This document shows, piece after piece, positions 7,200-12,062 of a DNA stretch of 12,062 bases. The notes beneath the pieces are model-generated. The model did no database searches. It was not told where the DNA came from and saw only the letters and a program-made list of their open reading frames with translations. Numbering within the stretch: the first letter of the stretch is position 1; every line of letters begins with the position of its first letter. The DNA is from DSUN01 sp035527715 (GTDB lineage Bacteria > Planctomycetota > PUPC01 > DSUN01), in contig DATKZY010000019.1 of assembly GCA_035527715.1 (NCBI GenBank), positions 1 to 12,062 of the forward strand. Reading direction: 5' to 3'. The translations under genes and the position numbers were made by a program.

Positions 7200-10100
7200 T
7201 CAGAACTCGATCTGGCCGATGGTGAAGGTTTCCTTCTTCTCGGTGAGGCGGAGGGTCAGGCTCTTGCGCTCCTCGTTGGGGCGGCCGTAGTTGGTGAAGA
7301 CGTCCACCTGGAGGGTTACGGCGCCCATGAGCTGGGCCGCGCTGCTGCCGTAGTAGTTGGCCTGGATGGTGTACATGCCCGGCATGGCCTTCTTCAGCAG
7401 GTACTCCTCGGGGCCGTAGCCCTGGGTGAAGTCGCGGCTCACGTTGCCGCCGATGGTCGTGCGCTGGTGGCCGTAGAAGGCCCGCTCGGTCGAAGGCTCC
7501 ACCACGTGGAGGTCCATGTCCGTGTTGTCCGCGTCCCAGGTGAGGATGATCCGCACGTCCACGTCGAGCAGCTTCAGGAGGCGGGGGTCCACGTTGGTCT
7601 TCTCCAGCCCGGCGGCCTTGGCCTTGGGCAGGAGTGTGTTGAGTTCCATCAGGGCGATCAACTCGATCTGCTCGAAGCGGTCCCACGTGTTGAGCACCAC
7701 GTGGTAGAGCAGCTCGATGGCGCGGGCGTAGAGGCCCCGGATCTCCGCCTGGTCGCGCTCGGCCTGCTCGAGCGAGCGGCGGCGGTATTCCCTTTTCGAA
7801 AGCTCGTCGGCTCGGCGGGCGAGGACGAGTGCAAGGTCGCGCCACGACTGCGGCTCCTCGGGCCGCATGCGGAGGGCCTCCTCGAAGAGCATCGCGCTCA
7901 GCTCCAGGTTCTTCACGCCGTCGAGCTGGGCCAGGCGATGGGCGAGGACGCGCACGAGGGCCGCGTTCTCAAGCTCCAGCTCGGCCACGTTCGAGAGCAC
8001 CTGGAGGGCCGTCGCCTCCTGCTTCTGGGCGAGGAAGTGGTTCGCGCAGTCGAGGAAGAAGGCGGGCGAGGTGCCGTATTCCTCCCGCTGCTTGAGGTAG
8101 AGGGCGAATGCGTCCTCGGGCTTGGCCTTCTTGAGGGCGGCGAGGTAGGGCGTCTGCGGGTCCCAGGGCTTGATGGCGATGGCGGGGGCGGTCGAGCGGT
8201 CGGCGCCGCCGCCGTTCTTCTTGTCGGCCACGCGTGCCAGGAGCTCGCCGCCGGCGGCAGCGCCCTGGGCGAGTTCCGCCTCGCGGGGGGCCTCGGCGTC
8301 GTTGAGCGGCCGCCCAGTCGTCGCCGCCGGGGCGTGGGGCTCGCGGGCGGCGGGGGCCGGCCGCGCCTCGGGGCGCGGCGCGCCAAGGGGGCCGCCCGAC
8401 CGCCCGTCCCCCTTTGCCTTCTTCTCCTGGTACTTGAAGTCCTTGGGGTACTTGAACTCCGTCGCCCACCACTTCACCCGCTCGGTCCAGAGGGCGACGA
8501 TGGAGCGGAGCTTCTCCTCCTGGTTCTTCTCGTCGGCGACGCGCTGCTTCTCGACGATCTCGATGTACTGGTCGCGCACCTTCGGCAGCGACTTGGGGGG
8601 CAGGATGCGGTGCTGGACGTATTGCTGGAGGCTGTCGAGCACGATGAGCGAGGTGTAGGGCGTGACGATCTCGTACTGCTTGCCGACTGCGACGATCTCC
8701 TGCTCGTTCTTCTTCGGGAACACCTCGAGGTCGGCGACCTTTTTCTGCGCCCAGAGGCGGCGGAGCAGGTTGCCCTCGACCGCGTCGGCCCGCGACACGG
8801 TGTAGGGCGTCTGGGCCAGCGGCTTGCCGCTGGCGCCGTAGGCGAGCGTGACCTTGCCCGTCTCGCCCTTGAGCTTGCCCACGAGGGTGAAGCGGCCGTG
8901 AATCTGCTGCGTGAGGCGAGGGAACGTGTCCTCCACGCCCGCGCCATCGGCGGCCGCGCTCAGGAAGGCGAAGGCGGGGCTGCCGATGTTCGGGACCACC
9001 GCCTTGGCGTCGAGGCGGGCGAGGTTGAAGTACTCGCCGCCCGTCGCGAGGGCCAGGTAGCGCAGGAAGGCGTGGTTCGCCGTCGCGTCGCCGTTGAAGA
9101 TGTAGATGGGGCACTTGGCGCCGACCGGCTCCTCCTTGCCGAAGTTCGAGATGCCGTCGGTGAAGAGCAGGCACAGATCGGGCGGCTCGGCGGCGGGCAG
9201 CACGATGCTGCCGATCTGCGTGCCGCCGTCGTACGTGACGCTCCTCAGCTCCGTGACCAGGTCGTTGATGCTCGTGAATCGCCTCGGCTTCTCCGCCTCG
9301 TTGCGGAAGACGATGAGGTCCATCGTCGGCGTCCTGCGGAGCGTGCCGATGTAGGCGATGAGGATCTCGAACTCGCGGAGGTGGTTGGCCTTGGCCCGCG
9401 AGGCCGAGGCGTCCCACAGCACGGCGATCCGCTGCGGCGCCGTGGCCGCCTTCCTCGCCTTCTCGTCGCGGGGGTCGGCGGGCGTGTCGTTGAGGCAGAA
9501 GTAGACCTGCCCGTCGGGCGCCTTCTCCACCAGCACCTTCTGCCTGGCCACGTCGGGCAGGGCGACCACCAGGTCGCGGTCGAGCGACACGTCCTTCCCC
9601 TTGCTCTCGGCGAGATAGGTGTCCTGGAACTTCGAGAACTGGAGGCCGGCCGGGCCGCCGGCCGCCTTCGGCTCCGCCGCTCCCTTCACGACCTCGATGC
9701 GGAGGGCGAACTCGTCGAGCTTCTCCTTGAACGCCAGCGGCAGGCGATAGCTGCTCCCATCCGGGCCGTCCACCAGGTCGGCCACGGTGTCCACCCGAAT
9801 CGTCCGGCTGCCCTTCGCGGGGATGGGGAAGACGCGGGTCTTGAAGTTATTCCCCTTCGTCCACTCGACGAGGCCGGGGTCAATGCCCTGGCGGACGATT
9901 TTCTCGTAGACCGTTCGCCCCTTCTCCTTCTCCACCGCCACGCCGTCCACCATCGCCCCCGCGATGTCGAGCGCGTAGCCGCTCACGGTCGAGCCCTCGG
10001 GCAGGGGGAAGTACAGGTCGCCCTCCAGCACCCGCTCGTGCGGGTTGAAGAAGGTCATCGTCATCTTCGTCTCGGCGATGAAGCCGAAGATGCGGGCCTC

Positions 10101-10241
10101 GACCGCGAGCTTCGTGATGCGAAGGGCTTCTGGCTTCGGCGCGTCGGGCCGCACCCGCACCACCAGTGCGGGCGCCACGCTCTCCGCCAACGCCGCCGAG
10201 GCCACTGCCAGCCCCACCATCGCCGCCGCAAGCTTCCTCAT
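7200..10241 (-). CDS. Secreted VIT-VWA-DUF2135 domain protein
   Basis: A protein of 1013 residues with a signal peptide (1-19, ending ALA). Domains in order: VIT domain, about 40-155, with FFNPHERVLEGDLYFPLPEGSTV; a VWA domain, about 270-450, with a complete metal-ion-dependent adhesion site, DASAS at 277-281, Thr341 in DGGTQIG and Asp362 in FTDGIS; a region with EQEIVAVGKQYEIVTPYTSLIVLD typical of VIT-VWA proteins; a Pro/Ala/Gly/charged linker, about 605-690, probably disordered; a TPR-like helical region, about 700-890; and DUF2135, about 893-985, with TWDADNTDMDLHV (901-913), FYGHQRTTIGGN, GYGPEEYLL and YYGSS. The ATG at 10239-10241 was chosen over a start 23 codons upstream because it begins the signal peptide and has AGGAG (plus-strand 10249-10253) 7 bases away. 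No membrane anchor is seen, so it is periplasmic or released. By analogy with inter-alpha-trypsin-type proteins it probably binds a protein partner through a bound divalent cation; no partner is known. Confidence 0.9.
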   Translation of the reverse strand: MRKLAAAMVGLAVASAALAESVAPALVVRVRPDAPKPEALRITKLAVEARIFGFIAETKMTMTFFNPHERVLEGDLYFPLPEGSTVSGYALDIAGAMVDGVAVEKEKGRTVYEKIVRQGIDPGLVEWTKGNNFKTRVFPIPAKGSRTIRVDTVADLVDGPDGSSYRLPLAFKEKLDEFALRIEVVKGAAEPKAAGGPAGLQFSKFQDTYLAESKGKDVSLDRDLVVALPDVARQKVLVEKAPDGQVYFCLNDTPADPRDEKARKAATAPQRIAVLWDASASRAKANHLREFEILIAYIGTLRRTPTMDLIVFRNEAEKPRRFTSINDLVTELRSVTYDGGTQIGSIVLPAAEPPDLCLLFTDGISNFGKEEPVGAKCPIYIFNGDATANHAFLRYLALATGGEYFNLARLDAKAVVPNIGSPAFAFLSAAADGAGVEDTFPRLTQQIHGRFTLVGKLKGETGKVTLAYGASGKPLAQTPYTVSRADAVEGNLLRRLWAQKKVADLEVFPKKNEQEIVAVGKQYEIVTPYTSLIVLDSLQQYVQHRILPPKSLPKVRDQYIEIVEKQRVADEKNQEEKLRSIVALWTERVKWWATEFKYPKDFKYQEKKAKGDGRSGGPLGAPRPEARPAPAAREPHAPAATTGRPLNDAEAPREAELAQGAAAGGELLARVADKKNGGGADRSTAPAIAIKPWDPQTPYLAALKKAKPEDAFALYLKQREEYGTSPAFFLDCANHFLAQKQEATALQVLSNVAELELENAALVRVLAHRLAQLDGVKNLELSAMLFEEALRMRPEEPQSWRDLALVLARRADELSKREYRRRSLEQAERDQAEIRGLYARAIELLYHVVLNTWDRFEQIELIALMELNTLLPKAKAAGLEKTNVDPRLLKLLDVDVRIILTWDADNTDMDLHVVEPSTERAFYGHQRTTIGGNVSRDFTQGYGPEEYLLKKAMPGMYTIQANYYGSSAAQLMGAVTLQVDVFTNYGRPNEERKSLTLRLTEKKETFTIGQIEF

Positions 10242-10281
10242 CGCCCTGCTCCTGCAAGTGAGTGTCGGTTCAGACTCCCCC

Positions 10282-10310
10282 ATCATGTCACCGCGCCGCG
10301 AAAGGCGCAA
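10282..10310 (-). promoter_or_regulatory. Possible promoter of the VIT-VWA operon
   Basis: On the minus strand: TTGCGC (plus-strand 10305-10310), a 17-base spacer, then CATGAT (10282-10287), about 41 bases before the ATG. Both boxes are imperfect. The spacer contains a 5-bp inverted repeat (GCGCC and GGCGC). Weak support; it is the best match near the start. Confidence 0.3.
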
Positions 10311-10363
10311 CTCTCCTTACCTCATTGGACGCACCCCGTCTCCCGCGGTTCCGCGCCGGCAAT

Positions 10364-10408
10364 CCAAGACTCGCGCCATTTCCCCCTCCCTCTGGTCGCG
10401 AGCCAGAG
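10364..10408. repeat. Palindrome array, unit 1 (degenerate)
   Basis: The left arm CCAAGACTCGCGCC (10364-10377) is identical over 14 bases to the left arm of unit 2. It is followed by ATTTCCCCC, shared in similar form with units 3 and 4. The expected right arm is decayed: GG-T-CGCGAG (10394-10402) can still pair with CTCGCGCC with one bulged base, and a local CTCTGG/CCAGAG hairpin competes with it. Confidence 0.55.
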
Positions 10409-10498
10409 TCCTGGCCACAAGGCCGCGATGTGAAGATGTAAGCAATGAAACAGCAGTCACTTATGGCCTCACACCCCGCTGCCCCGAAGAAGCACAAG

Positions 10499-10534
10499 CC
10501 AAGACTCGCGCCCCGGCAGGGGCGCGAGTCTTGG
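10499..10534. repeat. Palindrome array, unit 2 (perfect 16-bp stem)
   Basis: CCAAGACTCGCGCCCC (10499-10514) and GGGGCGCGAGTCTTGG (10519-10534) are perfect reverse complements with a 4-base GGCA loop. There is no T-tract on either side, so it does not look like an intrinsic terminator. It lacks the TTTCCCCC loop of the other units. Confidence 0.9.
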
Positions 10535-10565
10535 GCCCCACCAACGCTGAGGTATCAAGGATGCC

Positions 10566-10597
10566 CCCTCCCGAAGGTTTCAATACCTTCGGGAGGG
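10566..10597. repeat. 13-bp hairpin between array units
   Basis: CCCTCCCGAAGGT (10566-10578) and ACCTTCGGGAGGG (10585-10597) are perfect reverse complements with a 6-base loop TTCAAT. Its sequence is unrelated to the array core, and no T-tract follows on either strand. Confidence 0.85.
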
Positions 10598-10625
10598 TAA
10601 CTCGACGTGCCGCATGCCGCTTGAT

Positions 10626-10666
10626 TTGACTCGCGCCCTTTTCCCCCGTCCTGGGGCGCGAATCAA
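10626..10666. repeat. Palindrome array, unit 3
   Basis: TTGACTCGCGCCC (10626-10638) and GGGCGCGAATCAA (10654-10666) pair over 13 positions with one A-C mismatch. The loop starts TTTTCCCCC. Just outside, CTTGATT (10620-10626) could pair with AATCAAG (10661-10667) as an alternative outer stem. Confidence 0.8.
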
Positions 10667-10758
10667 GTCCTGCCCCGACGCCTGCCGGTGCGACGCCACA
10701 AGTGTCTATTCATCAATAGGTTACATTGCTGCCCATCGCGGCTGCGCGGGCCGGAGGA

Positions 10759-10800
10759 TTGACTCGACCCCTTTCCCCCCGCGTGAGGGGCGCGAGTCAA
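10759..10800. repeat. Palindrome array, unit 4
   Basis: TTGACTCGACCCC (10759-10771) and GGGGCGCGAGTCAA (10787-10800) form a stem interrupted once, where the left arm has A in place of the expected CG. The loop begins TTTCCCCCC, as in units 1 and 3. Confidence 0.8.
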
Positions 10801-10996
10801 ACGTGCAGGCGGCCCGTCCCCGGCCCGCGAGGAACCACGCGGGGCAGGGGCGCCCCGCCCACAACGCCGTCGCCAGCGACGGGCCTGCGAGTCTCAGTGC
10901 CCCACGCCCTGCGTTGTCCCCACCGTGCTATCGCGGGCACGGATGGCGACAGACCTGAGCGACGCTCACTCCGAGGCCGAAAAAGCAGCTCCCGGA

Positions 10997-11047
10997 CGAG
11001 GACTCGAATCGAACACAAAGTCGACTGGCGCTCTCCGAGGACTCGAA
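10997..11047. repeat. 12-base direct repeat with tRNA T-arm-like sequence
   Basis: CGAGGACTCGAA occurs at 10997-11008 and again at 11036-11047, 39 bases apart. On the minus strand the second copy reads as a T-arm, CGGGG-TTCGAGT-CCTCG (stem of five with one G-U), just downstream of the lipoprotein stop. No matching 5' half of a tRNA is present, and the bases after the T-arm do not give CCA at the right position, so this is not an intact tRNA gene. Confidence 0.5.
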
Positions 11048-11056
11048 CCCCGATCT

Positions 11057-11545
11057 TCACCTTACATAGGGCGGGTACAAGCCACTGGGAGGGCTGAATG
11101 AGCAGTCCGATTCGTTCGCTCTGCCTTGCCCCCAGAGCACCTTGCTCCATTGGTTGTCCGTTGAGCCGCGAGCAAAGAAGTAGACATCCGAGTCGTCGCT
11201 GTTGTACAGCCACAACCGATCGTCCTGATCCCAGACCCAGTATACGCTGAAGGATGCGAGGAACTTCGAGTCCTCGTCCTTGAAGAGGAGTTCGCCGGCA
11301 GGTGTCGAGATGGTGACCTTCCAGACCCCGATGTCCCACGAAGATGGGGTCGGGCCGATGAGCATAGTCATGACAAACCTGCCGCTGGGCGAGGTCAAGT
11401 GCTGTCTTTGATTGGCCGGGGCTCCCCGCTCACCACAACCCACGATTGCGGTCGCAACGGCGATCAGTCCAATGAGCGCCAGGTGTGGCTGCCCACGATC
11501 GGCGCGCACCGGCAACAGTTCGGGCAACAGGTCGGGGGACACCAT
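11057..11545 (-). CDS. Small lipoprotein of unknown function
   Basis: A protein of 162 residues. The ATG at 11543-11545 is supported by AGGAG six bases upstream and by a promoter further out; the 13 codons before it are judged leader. The N-terminus has a hydrophobic run (LALIGLIAVATAIVGC, 22-37) ending in the lipobox IVGC, so Cys37 is the likely lipidated residue. The n-region is long; a GTG at 11507-11509 would give a more usual 24-residue signal but has no visible ribosome-binding site. The mature part has SPSGRFVMTM, GVWKVTISTPAGELLFKDEDS (73-93) and VYWVWDQDDRLWLYNSDDSDVYFF (101-124), aromatic beta-strand-like repeats that suggest a small propeller or beta-sandwich fragment. I do not recognise a named family. 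It is monocistronic in the window, and its downstream side is the palindrome array. Confidence 0.8.
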   Translation of the reverse strand: MVSPDLLPELLPVRADRGQPHLALIGLIAVATAIVGCGERGAPANQRQHLTSPSGRFVMTMLIGPTPSSWDIGVWKVTISTPAGELLFKDEDSKFLASFSVYWVWDQDDRLWLYNSDDSDVYFFARGSTDNQWSKVLWGQGRANESDCSFSPPSGLYPPYVR

Positions 11546-11618
11546 ACTTGACTCCTGCCGCGGCCTCGCGGCTTCGCGAGGCATCTTGGGCGGCCAAGCC
11601 GCATCGCCATGCGGCAGG
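11546..11618 (-). promoter_or_regulatory. Structured leader of the lipoprotein mRNA with competing folds
   Basis: Reading the minus strand, CCTGCCGC (plus-strand 11611-11618) can pair perfectly with GCGGCAGG (11554-11561), which includes the start of the AGGAG ribosome-binding site. Bases 11611-11615 are also part of a 7-bp hairpin GCCGCAT/ATGCGGC (11598-11615), so the two pairings exclude each other. A third hairpin, CCTCGCG/CGCGAGG with a 4-base loop (11564-11581), is compatible with both. This layout could control translation, but the predicted transcript start falls within or next to the first segment. Confidence 0.35.
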
Positions 11619-11622
11619 TCCG

Positions 11623-11651
11623 ATCCTACCGCGGCGACATGCGGGAGTCAA
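11623..11651 (-). promoter_or_regulatory. Sigma-70-type promoter of the lipoprotein gene
   Basis: On the minus strand: TTGACT (plus-strand 11646-11651), a 17-base spacer, then TAGGAT (11623-11628). It matches the kelch promoter in spacing and -10 sequence. Transcription should begin near 11615-11619, giving a leader of about 70 bases. Confidence 0.65.
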
Positions 11652-11695
11652 CCGCCGCCGCACCCCTGAGTGTGGCCCCCAGTTCTGCGGGTGCG

Positions 11696-11821
11696 GTGCC
11701 TGTCACGCCGCTGATATGGAACGCGCTGCGCCCTATGGGTTTACGGTGACGCATGTCACCGCCTTCTCGCAGGGTCGCCCAGGCTGGGCCAGTGTCAGCG
11801 GCGCAGCGGTGTGACAGGCAC
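11696..11821. repeat. Nested long inverted repeat, REP/MITE-like
   Basis: The outer arms GTGCCTGTCAC (11696-11706) and GTGACAGGCAC (11811-11821) are perfect over 11 bases. The next bases GCCGCTGA (11707-11714) pair with TCAGCGGC (11795-11802), leaving an 8-base bulge GCAGCGGT. Inside are a 7-bp hairpin CGGTGAC/GTCACCG with loop GCAT (11744-11761) and a 5-bp GCCCA/TGGGC. The whole folds as a branched cruciform. GTGCCTGTCAC/GTGACAGGCAC resembles motifs I associate from memory with REP elements of RAYT transposases; no transposase gene is in the window. Confidence 0.65.
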
Positions 11822-11855
11822 GAGTCGATGACTTAGGGACACTTACCCGCCCAGC

Positions 11856-11901
11856 GCGACAGAGGGCCACTTGGCCCACTGGGCATGTGGCCCTCTGTCG
11901 C
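11856..11901. repeat. 15-bp perfect hairpin
   Basis: GCGACAGAGGGCCAC (11856-11870) and GTGGCCCTCTGTCGC (11887-11901) are perfect reverse complements around a 16-base loop that itself contains GCCC-ACT-GGGC. It starts about 35 bases after the nested repeat. No T-tract follows, so a simple terminator role is unlikely. Confidence 0.85.
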
Positions 11902-11937
11902 CTCGTTCCCGAGCCCTTGTGGCAACGGGTGCGTGTA

Positions 11938-12062
11938 GTCTCCTTCGAGACAGGTGGCCGCGTTCTGAGCCTCCGAAGGAGGCGGAGGAATAAAGCCCAC
12001 GGCGATGCTTTGGGAGCCGTGGGATGGTAGGCGCAAGAGGGCCCAGCCCCCGAAGCGGGGCG
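11938..12062. repeat. String of short hairpins, possible structured RNA
   Basis: Successive perfect hairpins: GTCTC-CTTC-GAGAC (11938-11951), GCCTCC-GAA-GGAGGC (11969-11983) and CCCACGGC/GCCGTGGG with a 12-base loop (11996-12023), then an imperfect GCCCC/GGGGC at the edge (from about 12046). GGAGGAATAAAG between the second and third is purine-rich. I do not recognise an RNA family, and the right end is cut by the window. Confidence 0.4.

Larger units (their letters stand above)
10242..11056. other. 815-base gene-free region with a palindrome array
   Basis: No frame here looks coding: those present are short, lack ribosome-binding sites and run through the palindromes. Apart from the VIT-VWA leader (10242-10310), it holds four related palindromes (10364-10800), a separate 13-bp hairpin (10566-10597), small GC-rich hairpins at 10706-10719, 10824-10843, 10847-10856 and 10867-10882, and a 12-base direct repeat near the right end. 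Two stretches (about 10425-10465 and 10700-10730) are noticeably more AT-rich than their surroundings. I see no U-tract terminator. Confidence 0.6.
11652..12062. other. 411-base region of inverted repeats with no convincing gene
   Basis: The frames here are short and run through hairpins, for example a 67-codon minus-strand frame over 11833-12036 with no ribosome-binding site. The region holds a nested inverted repeat (11696-11821), a 15-bp perfect hairpin (11856-11901) and a string of smaller hairpins up to the window edge. It may be a cluster of REP/MITE-type elements or contain a structured RNA. Confidence 0.55.

Noticed and set aside
6411..10433. A very long plus-strand frame (about 1340 codons) opposite the VIT-VWA and DUF4919-like genes
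   Set aside because: It is in codon register with both minus-strand genes, so it stays open simply because they avoid TTA, CTA and TCA codons. Its translation is low-complexity and has no start signal or recognisable domain.
10499..10534. Intrinsic terminator
   Set aside because: The stem is strong but no T-tract follows on either strand.
10364..10800. CRISPR array
   Set aside because: The repeats are palindromes of varying sequence 125-135 bases apart, unlike the short, near-identical repeats and 30-40 base spacers of CRISPR; no cas gene is present.
10614..10958. Short plus-strand frames across the palindrome array
   Set aside because: They run through palindromes, have no ribosome-binding site and give Arg/Pro-rich translations without recognisable features.
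11031..11105. Intact tRNA gene on the minus strand
   Set aside because: Only the T-arm fits; no matching acceptor 5' strand, D-arm or anticodon arm is found and the region overlaps the lipoprotein gene.
11833..12036. A 67-codon minus-strand frame near the right edge
   Set aside because: It overlaps several perfect hairpins and has no ribosome-binding site or domain; noncoding structure explains the region better, though a small protein cannot be fully excluded.

Overview
The window is GC-rich bacterial DNA, probably an uncultivated member of the PVC group and most likely Planctomycetota. That placement is inferred from gene content: a secreted GH71-like glucanase with a calcium-loop tail, a secreted kelch protein, a UroD paralogue lacking the HemE arginines, and a VIT/VWA/DUF2135 protein next to a DUF4919-like protein. 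There is no rRNA or other marker to confirm it. Four of the seven complete or partial proteins have a Sec or lipoprotein signal, so much of the window encodes envelope or exported proteins.

Layout. Positions 2-304 hold the 3' end of an unrecognised gene, coupled through a GTGA overlap to a secreted GH71-like alpha-glucanase (301-2148, +). The glucanase converges on a minus-strand FMN-dependent azoreductase (2145-2777); the two stop codons share one CTAG. Upstream of azoR on the same strand is a secreted, probably double-propeller kelch protein (2855-5479). It is divergent from a UroD-superfamily protein (5618-6601, +), and the two promoters lie back to back with -35 boxes forming a small palindrome. 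The UroD-like gene runs 23 bases into a minus-strand pair: a 1013-residue secreted VIT-VWA-DUF2135 protein (7200-10241) followed 15 bases later by a small exported DUF4919-like protein (6579-7184).

The right-hand quarter is different. From 10242 to 11056 there is no convincing gene. Instead there are four related palindromes (core GACTCGCGCC, three with TTTCCCCC in the loop) spaced about 125-135 bp apart, plus a separate 13-bp hairpin. A minus-strand lipoprotein gene follows (11057-11545), with a clear sigma-70-type promoter and a short leader that can fold in two competing ways, one covering the ribosome-binding site. From 11652 to the end there is again no convincing gene, only nested inverted repeats and hairpins that resemble REP/MITE-type elements or structured RNA.

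How the genes fit together. The VIT/VWA/DUF2135 and DUF4919-like genes look like one operon for an exported, metal-dependent adhesion or scaffold system. The glucanase points to polysaccharide use. A common promoter form, TTGAC(T/G), 17 bases, TAGGAT or TAGAAG, recurs at three genes and appears to be the local housekeeping promoter. The features I find least explained are the palindrome array, the lipoprotein leader and the nested repeats at the right end.
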